The position numbers and the translations under genes are program-made. The notes below the pieces were generated by a model. The model was not told where the DNA came from and did not search any database. It was given only the letters and a program-made list of their open reading frames with translations. DNA of 64,000 nucleotides from Pseudisothecium myosuroides (Eukaryota; Streptophyta; Bryopsida; Hypnales; Lembophyllaceae): positions 498,501 through 562,500 of the forward strand of contig OX637291.1 in NCBI GenBank assembly GCA_951799445.1. The letters run 5' to 3'. Positions 1 through 9,766 of the stretch are shown one piece after another (the stretch's first letter is position 1; each line of letters starts with the position of its first letter).

Positions 1-568
1 GACTCGGCTTCCCCTTCCCTACGTGCGACACGAGCTTCTTTACTATCCCGGCTAGAACTTTCCCCCAGTGAACTACCTTATCTTCTAAAGACCCAAAGAT
101 AGTGTTGGCCACCGTAACCGTAACTCGGGTGGGCTTTTCCGGATACATGATCGGAATCAAAAATTCCAACACCCGTTTCTGCCTAGCATCCTTACAGTCA
201 CTCACTGGGTATCCGTCTTTAGTGGTAACCGGATTGCGGAACTTCCCAATCCCGTACGTCTCTACCCGAGAACCTAATCCGGATCCGTCCTTCCCAAACC
301 CGTATACGTCAGCCCATACATCCGCCGTCCATGCTCCGGGTTGGCCTCTCGCAGTCAACTCGAACTGATTCGGGACTCCCGAGATCAGCTGCTCCAGCAT
401 CTCCGCGTTCTTAACATTCCACGGTCGGTGGATCAAACCTACGCACCCCATCCGGGTCAGATCTGTCTCTAACTCCTTCCGGTGCGTTGGATTGGCAGGA
501 ATAGCCGGTCTAACTATCCGAGCTGTGACAGAAGGTCGGCGCGCTACCGGTTTGCTGGACTTTGCCAT
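1..568 (-). CDS. LTR-encoded protein (LORF-B), N-terminal part, cut by window edge
   Basis: The reading frame is open from an ATG at 568 down to the window start. It encodes the N-terminal ~189 residues of the LORF-B protein and is nearly identical to the intact 633-aa copy at 50517-52418. The start is chosen by alignment to that copy (MAxSSKPVARRPS). It contains the conserved block PEKPTRVTVTVANTIFG found in all three LORF families. No stop or frameshift is visible in this portion. The function is unknown; see the entry at 50517 for the full architecture. Confidence 0.75.
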   Translation of the reverse strand, partial: MAKSSKPVARRPSVTARIVRPAIPANPTHRKELETDLTRMGCVGLIHRPWNVKNAEMLEQLISGVPNQFELTARGQPGAWTADVWADVYGFGKDGSGLGSRVETYGIGKFRNPVTTKDGYPVSDCKDARQKRVLEFLIPIMYPEKPTRVTVTVANTIFGSLEDKVVHWGKVLAGIVKKLVSHVGKGKPS

Positions 569-1038
569 AGTTTACCGACACTGACTACTAAATCCGGTGC
601 AATCGGCACCGACCTCACCCGTCTCTCCCTGTCGCGAAATCTAATTCACCACTCTTTCTCTCAGCTAAGTGCGCAAGACAATCAGCAAAGTGAAGAATGA
701 GGAAGATTAGGTCTGACGAGAGTTTAAGTACTAATCAAGCTGCCGACCGTTCCCCTTGGCGAACGGAAAGAGGTCCGTTCCCGTAACGGTTCCCTAGCGG
801 CGTAGGTCGGATACCTATTCCGTAGCTCGTTCCGATCCGACCTAACTCGGATTTAAGATCCGTTCCTGTTCTCGGAAGAACCCGGTTTACAGGATCTGAA
901 ATCTCGGATTCTAACTATCGGAATCTATTCGTATCCGAATCTAATTTCCTACTTCTTACCAAATTTTTGAAATTTTTTACTAACTCCTAACCTATTTCTA
1001 TGCTATCTTCCTTTATTCTAAGTTTCCGTGCTCCCACA
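1..1038 (-). mobile_element. Family B LTR (B0), truncated by window start
   Basis: This is the 5' part of a family B LTR read on the minus strand. Its start, the reverse complement of TGTGGGAGCACGG, lies at 1038 and matches the start of the intact copy at 50046. It is inserted in a family A LTR: the sequence from 1039 on (GTAGTTCCGG...) continues the post-ORF half of LTR A exactly where the A reference reads ATGGTAGTTCCGG. GTAGT (1039-1043) is therefore the expected target duplication, with its partner outside the window. Whether this is a solo LTR or the LTR of a longer element cannot be seen. Confidence 0.88.
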
Positions 1039-2117
1039 GTAGTTCCGGAAAAGGAATTTCCGGATGTGGGACCGGTAGTTCCGGACTTTTAGGAGTTTAA
1101 CGTTTTCCCGGTATTCCCAGAACGGTCTTCAGGGCCGTTGCCTTTTTCCTTTTTGTTTGGCCGTTGGCCGGTTTTTCTGATGGCTGTTTGGGCTGCCGTT
1201 TTTTGGTTTTTTAAGGGCATGCCGGCTTGTTGGCCTGTCATTCCTTTTCCTTGTTCATTTAATCTGAAGCATTCAGGAAAGCACTGGTTGGATTATTCTC
1301 TTGCGTATCGCGTCTATAGTCACTTGTGTGGATGTGTAAGTGAGAGTGTGCAAGGGGAGGAGTCCGGATTCGTGGACTGCCGGATTAGGCTAAGTGTGTC
1401 TTGCAGATGAGTTTTTAGACTTGCGCAGTGAGAAAGTGGCGCCTTTAAATCGCTGGTACGGTGATCCGGTGGAGACCAAGGAGTGGTCCGGAAGCTAGTC
1501 CGGAATTCGCAAGGGCGGTTCCGTGCGGAGATAGGCAACCGCCAGAGGAATATTTCCATCCATCCGGAAGGCTAGTCAACCTCATGAGCGGTCGAGAGCT
1601 AGGAAGTCATTCCCTTAGTTCCGGAAGTCCGATATCCGTCGTTGTAGTAAGGAGGACCTAACGCTACCCTGTGTGACCAGCTTTCCGGATAGGCCATCCG
1701 GGATGTTGTGAGGACGCCACCCTGTTTACTCAACTAGATCTATTCTTGGATTGTGTTTTGTTTTATGTTAATAGAGTTTATGTCAGATACGGAGTGGTGC
1801 AGTTCCCTACCCCTCGGAAAGAGCAAGTGAGGAACCCTCTGAGGGTAAAACAGAGGTATCAAAAACCAACTTGTTAGAAAGACGGAACCGGAAGATTGGG
1901 TAGAGCCGGATCCGGAAGAGAATCCGGAAAGGAAGTAGTTCCGGAAAAGAGTTTGTGTGTTGAAAAGACCCCTCTCAAGGTGGTCAAAATCCGGAAACTT
2001 AGAGGTCTAGAAACACTAATTTTGAAGCAACGTCTAGAATCTCCTGGGACGATAACTTGTGTCATTTTAGCACGTTTTGTTGTTAAAGATACTTACGCCT
2101 AGATTACGCGTACGACA
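1039..2117 (+). mobile_element. Family A LTR (A0), 3' part, interrupted by B0
   Basis: This is the post-ORF, non-coding half of a family A LTR. It matches 33345-34424 of the full-length element and ends in ...GCGTACGACA at 2117. Its 5' part, including the LORF, must lie left of the window beyond B0. The sequence following the end is CAGGC, presumably one half of the target duplication. Small ORFs inside it (for example 1138-1410) occur in every A copy but lie in GC-skewed LTR sequence and are not supported as genes. Confidence 0.9.
1836..1856 (+). other. Conserved RNA-hairpin candidate of LTR A
   Basis: Stem CCTCTG/CAGAGG with loop AGGGTAAAA, about 280 bp before the LTR end. The same structure sits at the equivalent place in A1 (8896-8916, minus), both LTRs of A2, B1, B2, C1 and C2. 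In family B the stem is CCCCTG/CAGGGG, a compensatory pair change. Confidence 0.55.
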
Positions 2118-2162
2118 CAGGCAAATGCACGTGGTTTTTCAGAGCACTATCTCTGTAAAACC

Positions 2163-2453
2163 ATGGACGAAAGCAGCTGGGACATCAGCGCCACCTTGGC
2201 GGCAGAGGACGTCATAGCGTGGAGGGGAAAGAAGAAGCAGCACTTGTACATCTGGTTCATGTTCGAGTCAACGTCCTGCGGGTGTCGCGCCAAAATTCTT
2301 GAAGAGCGGAAGTTGAAGAGACTCTTTGACGCTCTGGAGTACTATGATCGGCAGGACCAGACAGTCATAGCCCGCTCTGCCGCCGTTCTCCTCACAGATG
2401 CCGAAGGGTTCCACATGATTGTGGCTCACATAGAGAAACGAAGTCAAAGCTAG
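2163..2453 (+). CDS. Possible upstream exon of the FCP1-like gene
   Basis: A 96-codon open frame begins at ATG 2163 just after the A0 LTR end and ends in TAG. Its composition looks coding (MDESSWDISATLAAEDV..., charged and free of low complexity), and a GT donor follows the stop (CTAG|GTTGTG). I could not join it in frame to the exon at 2569: the frame the splice would need carries a stop close upstream. It is either a separate small gene, an exon of a decayed 5' end separated from its promoter by A0, or a chance ORF. No domain is recognised. Confidence 0.35.
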   Translation: MDESSWDISATLAAEDVIAWRGKKKQHLYIWFMFESTSCGCRAKILEERKLKRLFDALEYYDRQDQTVIARSAAVLLTDAEGFHMIVAHIEKRSQS

Positions 2454-2568
2454 GTTGTGGGACTAGCACGTTGTAAACTACATGGCAGGGCCCGAAGACT
2501 TCTTCCCTCAAGCTCCGGTCGGAGACGGGTACTAACAATGTCTTTGTTGTCTTCATTTTTGGGCACAG

Positions 2569-5500
2569 CAAAGAGCACGACCGGCGGACTTGCTTCAAAA
2601 GCTTCTTCCCGGGATTGGACCGCCTGACTCAGGTGTACAAGGCGGAAGATATGCAGGACGACTACCCTTACTGGCGTCGGCAGCAGATGCCGTATCTGAA
2701 GATCAGCAGTGCGTTGATTCTATTCGAAGGACTAGCTTGCAGCGACTATGTCTTTGTCAATGTCAACGGGGGTCCGGAGTTCACATATCTGGGCTTGGTA
2801 TGCACTACAACGATTGTCTTTTCTTTTGTTCTTCTGATAATCTCAATTTTGATTTTGGGGATGTGAATGTCACTAATATCCGGCTGTTGTATTTCAATAT
2901 TCGGAAGGTGGAAAAGTGCTGGAAGTTGTAAATTCAGCGGAAGCTAAGACGTTAAGTCAGGTCTTCGCCAAGCAGATTTGGGATGACAAACATGCGCAGG
3001 CGGCACCCCTTCCTCTTCCGGAGGCCGAACACGAGGACGAGGAAGTTGAGAGTGATGATGAAGATGCTGTACTCGAAGACATCACCCAACACAGACCGGG
3101 TTTAGGAACAAGGTCGGTTGAGCACCCTAAGGTTAGTGTGCATTATTTGCTGAACCATCGTGATATCTCCGGACGTTGGGCAACGTATATCTCTCGCATG
3201 CTAATCTGGGAGGGCAAACTGAGCTCAATTGTGGTGGGATATTGCCTTCCTCGCAGGCGAAATCTCCGACTCCCTCCCCCCGGCGAGAGCAGCTAATTGA
3301 TCCGCCAAGTGCAACAGAGGATACAGACAAAGTTCCTGAAGTTCATTCGGCGCAGGCGGAGCTGGCAGATCTGACAGAGGAGCATGAGAGTATTGCAGAG
3401 CCGTTACCAGCCGAACAAATTGTAATTCCAATATCGAGCGGGTCGTCAGGCGAAGTGAATTCAGGGATCCAATTAACGGACCTAAGGATATCCAAGAGGA
3501 AGCCGCTTAAGACGCCGGTCAAGGAACCCGACACCGCAAAGGATACTGGGAGCACAAAGGCGGCCAAGCGAGCGCGGAAGACAGTAGGCAAAAATTGGAA
3601 GGGGGGGACCTCCAAGTGGACTCCAAGTAAGTCGTTGGTGCAGCGCAAACAGTCGCCAGCGAAGCCGACTGGGAGTCCCAATCCCGAAGCATTAGTTGTG
3701 GTAGAAGCGCTTCTGACTTGTGCCTTGGGACCGTTACCATCGAGGCCTGACAAGTCGACTCAGCCGCAACAGGAGGATGCGCAGGCATCTCGTGCTTCAG
3801 GAGCTGACAGACAGCTTCTGGACCTCAACTTATTAACCCTGGAAGACACTCACCGACCAGCATCGGGGGATCCCACGATGACGAACGAGTCACGGGTCAA
3901 GAGCGGGGAGGATGTGGCCGACCTCAGCGAGGGGAGAAAAGAGTCGAAGGGGGATGATGACCACCTCGGATCGGGGGATCCCACGACGAGCCATGCATTA
4001 CCTGTCGAGACTGAGTTAGCTGTCTCTCGATGTGGTGCAGGGAAGGATGACCAAGGCCGGACACCGGGACCTGAAGGATCGGGGGATCCCACAATCGTTG
4101 AAGAGTCAGTGGTCTCAATTCATCATGGAGATCTGGCAGAGAGCGAGGGGGGTGAACACCAGGAAGGAGTGGTTGCATTGTCTTCGTCGGGGGATCCCAC
4201 GACTGTACCAGAGCGATTGCTCCCGCCGATGGGCATCACGGTTGCTGTACTGAACGACACCCTTGTTGACTTGGTCCCCCTGAGTCCCAAACCTGTTCCT
4301 GGAAGGAAGAGTAAACCTGTCATAGGGCGGGCGAGGATTGTCGACATTGCTTCACTGGCCTCCAGTGTTCCATTGGAGGTTGCAGGAGAGGTGGTTCCTG
4401 ATGACGGTGAGTGCAATTCTGACAAAGTGCTAGAGGCCTTACCTTACGAGGCCGAAGAAATAATGAAGTTCTGTCTTGTCGATCGTATGAGAGCATTTGG
4501 TCATTTACCGAGTCTAAACCACTATGGGAAGAAGCATCTCGATACCAACAAGGAAATTCATTTGGAATCCGTAAGGCGAGCGAACTGTTTCCTTTACAAG
4601 CCCGTCTTTAAATGGATATTTCAGGATGGTCCGTGTGCAGTGTATGAAGGAGGGGATCCACCTGATGCAGATGAAGAGTGGGAGGCAGTGCAATTCGGCG
4701 TTAAAGGAAGGAGGGTGGTGCCTTTGAGCGACGATGAGCTTGAGCCAGGATCTTTGAGTGGTGACCAGGGGGAAAGAGGACCAGTGAGCGCCAACGAGAG
4801 AGGAAAGGGGAAAATGCTCGTCAAGAGGAGGGGGGAAGGATCAGTGAGCGGCGGCAAGAGGGAAAGAGGACGATTGGGCGACGAAAGGAGGGCGGAAGGG
4901 TTGCCAGCTTGTAGCGTCCGAGCTCCCGCAGGTAACATGCCTAAATTATTGTCAATGTACATACGAGATAACGAATCTTGAATTGGCCGGTCACTGACTC
5001 TGTGCTTCTCTTGTATTCTGCAGTTTTTCGAGTGCTTGCTGAACCGGTGGCGAAGTCGTCGAATCAGGTAAAAAGGCGGCGGTATTATGTGGTCCTTGAC
5101 CTTAATGGAGTTCTTGTTCACAGGTCATTCAATGAGTTGAACAGACGCATCATAACACTTCGACCGAATGTTGGTCAATTACTTGACTTTGTGCACAGAC
5201 ATACAAACATTGCATTCTGGAGCAGTATGACACCGGCAAATGTGACGAAGGTATTGAATCAAATGCTGCCGGGGACGTCTGTTAAGGCGAAGGACGTGCC
5301 TGTTCTCACGCAAGAAGACTGCACAAAGTGGTCCTACAGAGACCCCAAACACCCGGACAGGCCCTACTTCGTGAAGGATCTAAATCATTTCGCCACTAAG
5401 CTGGGTTTGAGGTCAACAGAGAATGTTCTCCTCGTTGATGACAATCCACTTAAAAACCTCCTGAACGATTGTCATAGCGCCATTTTCCCCCGCAAATTTG

Positions 5501-5676
5501 AAGGGGACAAGAAAGAGCAGTACCTTGTGGAGGTGCTCAGTCCTTGGCTCGCAGGTCTGTTTAAGTCACAGGAAGCTGTGCCGGCGTATGCCAAGAAGCA
5601 TCCGCTCCACAATGGTCTGCCACCGGCGGTCCCGTTGACCAGACCGGGGTCTGACATTTTGAGGGCAATAGTTTAG
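2569..5676 (+). CDS. FCP1/NIF-domain (HAD-type phosphatase-like) gene, multi-exon
   Basis: Proposed exons are 2569-2797, 2961-3131, 3257-4931 and 5024-5676. The last two junctions are phase-consistent with good GT-AG signals (CCTAAG|GTTAGT to CGCAG|GCG, and CCGCAG|GTAAC to TTCTGCAG|TT). The 2797-2961 junction is less certain because the more obvious acceptor at 2907 breaks the frame. The long third exon encodes a disordered, acidic, Ser/Pro-rich region with four 36-residue repeats. The last exon encodes an NLI-interacting-factor/FCP1 domain: nucleophile motif VVLDLNGVLV, then FWSSMTP, then a Lys motif, then LLVDDNPLKN. FCP1-type enzymes dephosphorylate Ser/Thr in targets such as the RNA polymerase II CTD. 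Here the second Asp of DxD is Asn, so activity is uncertain. The locus may have lost its 5' end to the A0 insertion. Confidence 0.72.
3863..4200 (+). repeat. Four 108-bp coding repeats with an invariant box
   Basis: The box TCGGGGGATCCCAC recurs at 3863, 3971, 4079 and 4187, exactly 108 bp (36 codons) apart, in frame. It encodes SGDPT at the head of each unit. The remainder of each unit is strongly diverged. The box contains the palindrome GGGATCCC. Confidence 0.85.
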
Positions 5677-5857
5677 TTTTGGTTTTTCTTCCTCGACGGA
5701 CTTCATCATGATATCTCACGATCTCCTTATGGCGTGCATATTATTGCTTGTAGCTTAAAACTCTTGAACATACTGTAAATATTGTAAATGCATTTTTGAA
5801 ATACTGGACATTCTTTGTTTGTAGGAGGCATTGATTCAGCCTCGTAGTAAATGTGAA

Positions 5858-5863
5858 AATAAA
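5858..5863 (+). terminator. Poly(A) signal candidate of the FCP1-like gene
   Basis: An AATAAA lies 182 bp after the stop codon in an AT-rich, otherwise featureless 3' flank (5677-6134), followed by a T-run. This is a plausible 3' end for the FCP1-like transcript. No other feature is seen in this stretch up to the B1 insertion. Confidence 0.45.
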
Positions 5864-6605
5864 TTTTTTTCCTAAATGCCTTTGATTAAGATAATTATGA
5901 GTTCGAAGGGATCACCTCGACCTTGACTATTAATCCGCGTGCATGCACATCTAGAGATCTAATGGTATACCATGGAAGTGGATTCTATCGGTAGATCGGA
6001 CTGTTCTGGGCATTTATCCTTGTCCTTTAAATCTAATGTGAATGCATTTCCGGTGCATGACCCTCACTTAGAATTGTTTTCTTACTCTTCTTTCGCAGCT
6101 TTAATCTAAATTTGGTTCTGAAATTGTTTATCATTGTGGAAGCACGTAAACTTAGAATAAAGGAAGATAGCATAGAAATAGGTTAGGAGTTAGTTAAAAG
6201 TTTCAAAACTTTGGTAAGAAGTAGGAAATTAGATTCGGATACAGATATATTCCGGATAGTTAGAATCCGAGATTGCAGATCTTGTAAACCGGGTTTTTCC
6301 GAGAACAGGAACAGATCTTAAATCCGAGTTAGGTCGGATCGGAACGAGCTACGGAATAGGTATCCGACCTACGCCGCTAGAGAACCGTTACGAAAACGGA
6401 CCTCTTTCCGTTCGCCAAAGGGAACGGTCGGCAGCTCGACTAGTACTTAAACTCTCGTCAGACCTAATCTTCCTCATTCTTCACTTTGCTGATTGTCTTG
6501 CGCACTTAGCTGAGAGAAAGAGTGGTGAATTAGATTTCGCGACAGGGAGAGACGGGTGAGGTCGGTGCCGATTGCACCGGATTTAGTAGTTGGTGTCGGT
6601 AAACT

Positions 6606-8507
6606 ATGGCGGAGTCCAGCAAACCGGTAGCACGCCGACCTTCTGTCATAGCTCGGATAGTTAGACCGGCTATTCCTGCCGACCCAACGCACCGGAAGGA
6701 GTTAGAGACAGATCTGACCCGGATGGGGTCCGTAGGTTTGATCCACCGACCGTGGAATGTTAAGAACGCGGAGATGCTGGAGCAGCTGATCTCGGGAGTC
6801 CCGAATCAGTTCGAGTTGACTGCGAGAGGCCAACCCGGAGCATGGACGGCGGATGTATGGGCTGACGTATACGGGTTTGGGAAGGACGGATCCGGATTAG
6901 GTTCTCGGGTAGAGACGTACGGGATTGGGAAGTTCCGCAATCCGGTTACCACTAAAGACGGATACCCAGTGAGTGACTGTAAGGATGCTAGGCAGAAACG
7001 GATGTTGGAATTTTTGATTCCGATCATGTATCCGGAAAAGCCCACCCGAGTTACGGTTACGGTGGCCAACACTATCTTTGGGTCTTTAGAAGATAAGGTA
7101 GTTCACTGGGGGAAAGTTCTAGCCGGGATAGTAAAGAAGCTCGTGTCGCACGTAGGGAAGGGGAAGCCAAGCCTTCTCAGTCCGTACCTGTTTCACCTGT
7201 ATCACCATCAGGAGGTGCTGACGAGTGAAGAGATGGTGATTTACAACACCGGATTGGAAATCGTGAAGTACGGTCTCACGCACGAGATTCCACCGGATAC
7301 TCCAATCGAGGGAGAGGAGGAGGAAGAAGAAGAAGATGAGGACGAGGAAGAAGAACCGCAGCCGCAGGACCTGGTCGACAAGCGGGAGAAGAGAAGGAAG
7401 TCGACCAATCCGAACTCGAGGGTGGAACAGCTGACCCCGGAAAAGGGAGAGCCGAGTCAACCCCCGGAACCGGAATCGCAGTCGGACTTCTTCGACGCCG
7501 GAACGCGGTGGATGGAGGAGGCCAAGCACATGTATTTCGGCATGTCGGACATGATCCTGGGGATTGCTGCAGAGTTGAAGGTGGAGCCGGAAGATATCAT
7601 AAATCAGATCCGGAAACTACCGAGCCCGGATCTGCTTTGTGAGAAGGACGAGAGGATCAAGAACTTGGAGAAGGAAAAGGATGACCTGTTATGTCGGGTG
7701 AACTGGGCGGATATGGATGCCGCAGTTGCACGGCAGAAGGAGGCGGAAGCTCTCCAACTCGTCCACAATCTGACCGCGTTGGTGGAGCAGCCCGCGGAAG
7801 TTGTTGTCAAATCCCGACTCTTCACCAATCAGCTGAGTGGCATAGGCCACTTATCCGGGTCCAAGGTGGTAACTATTTTGGTGGACTACCAGGCCCGGAT
7901 GGAAGGTATTTTGAAGGAGATGGCGCAACTGTTGGGGCACCTTGACCCGAACAAACCCTTGGACTTCACCCACTTTCCGGAGCTGCCCAACGTCGACTTG
8001 TTGAAGACGCCTCAGAAGCCGGGGTCAGGGATGAGTTTACCCGCATCCCCAAGACCTACTCCAGGTCAGGCACGGATCCAGACAAAGACCACGAAGTTCG
8101 GCCAGACGAGGAGTGTCTAGTCGATTCCGGTAGGAGCAGGGAGTTCTGTTCCGGCATCCGGGACATCCGTCCGGAGCGATTTAATCCATCGGATGGGGGC
8201 CTTGTCGAATCCGGCTCGGACCAATCCGATCGACTTTACTCACATGCAGAAGGCATCGCCCAAGAAGAATACAACACCAATTCAGCTGGACGATTCGCCA
8301 GAGAAAGAGACCAGAGTGGAGATGATCCAAGAGTCCAAGAAGGGGGAATTCACTTCCGGCGATGAGACGGAATTGGATGACGACCCGCCGCCGATCCAAC
8401 GGAAGATTCCGACCCGAGCAGCAACGAAGTCTACTCCACCGAAAGGGAGCAGGAAACCACCTGCAGGGCCAAGTAGCAGCGCGAAGAAATCAAAGCGGGG
8501 AAAGTAA
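6606..8507 (+). pseudogene. LORF-B of B1, truncated by a nonsense codon
   Basis: This is the LTR-encoded ORF of family B, aligned end to end with the intact 633-aa copy at 50517. The frame is kept throughout, but a TAG at 8118-8120 stands where B2 has CAG. That stops translation at 504 aa and removes the candidate SUMO-interacting motif and the basic C-terminal tail. Downstream codons to 8507 remain open and similar to B2. The single C-to-T change suggests recent loss, possibly by deamination of a methylated cytosine. The segment 8193-8507 is the in-frame remainder and not a separate gene. Confidence 0.85.
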
Positions 8508-8895
8508 TTAGTATGTTTGCAGTTTTAGGATTTTTAATCTGGAGCGGATTTTCCGTGCGTGGGGCCCGGTTCCGGATTCTTAGGAGTAGTTGACTTTGAA
8601 CTTTCCGGATATTACGGTTGGTTATTGATTGGTTGTCGTGCGCGTAATCTAGGTGTAAGTATCTTTAACCACAAAAACGTGCTAAGATGACACAAGTTAT
8701 CGTCCCAGGAGATTCCAGACGTTGCTTCAAAATTAGTTTCTCGAGACCCCTAAGTTTCCGGACTTTGACCACCTTGAGAGGGGTCCTTTCAACACAGAAA
8801 CACTTTTCCGGAACTACTTCCTTTCCGGATTCTCTTCCGGATCCGGCCCTATCCAATATTCCGGTTCCGTCTTTCTAACAAGTTGGTTTTCGATA

Positions 8896-8916
8896 CCTCT
8901 GTTTTACCCTCAGAGG
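8896..8916 (-). other. Conserved RNA-hairpin candidate (A1)
   Basis: The family A form of the hairpin (stem CCTCTG/CAGAGG, loop AGGGTAAAA) on the minus strand, in the same position relative to the LTR end as in the other copies. Confidence 0.55.
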
Positions 8917-9766
8917 GTTCCTCTCTTGCTCTTTCCGAGGGGTAGGGAACTGCACCACTCCGTATCTGACATAAACTTTGATAACATAAAACAAAATACA
9001 ACCCAAGAATAGATCTAGTTGAGTAAACAGGGTGGCCTCCTGACAACATTCCGGATGGCCTATCCGGAAAGCTGGTCACACAGGGTAGCGTTAGGTCCTC
9101 CTTACTACAACGACGGATACCGGACTTCCGGAACTAAGGGAATGACTTCCTAGCTCTCGACCGCTCATGAGGTTGACTAGCCTTCCGGACGGGTGGAAAT
9201 ATTCCTCTGGCGGTTGCCTATCTCCGCACGGAACCGCCCCTGCGAATTCCGGACTAGCTTCCGGACCACTCCTTGGTCTCCACCGGATTACCGTACCAGC
9301 GTTTTAAAGGCGCCACTTTCTCACTGCGCAAGTCTAAAAACTCATCTGCAAGACACACTTAGCCTAATCCGGCAGTCCACGAATCCGGACTCCTCCCCCT
9401 TGCACACTCTCACTTACACATCCACACAAGTGACCATAGACGCGATACGCAAGAGAATAATCCAACGAGTGCTTTCCTGAATGCTTTAGATTAAATGAAC
9501 AAGGAAAAAGGAATGACAGGCCAACAAACCGGCCTGCCCTTAAAAACCCACAAAAAGGCAGCCCAAAACGGCCACCAGAAAACCGGCCAACAGCCAACTA
9601 AAAAGCAAAAAGGCAACGGCCCTGAAGACCGTTCCGGGAAAACTGCAAAACCGTTTAACTCCTAAAAGTCCGGAACTACTGGGCCTACATCCGGAAAATC
9701 CGGTTCCGGAACTACCATCCTGGTAAGAATCCTAACTACAATTACTGCTACTGCTACCCTAGATAG

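Noticed and set aside
1138..1410. ORF repeated in every A LTR (also 33443-33694 and 42908-43159)
   Set aside because: It recurs only because the LTR recurs; start and length vary between copies, composition is low-complexity at the N-terminus, and B/C have no counterpart.
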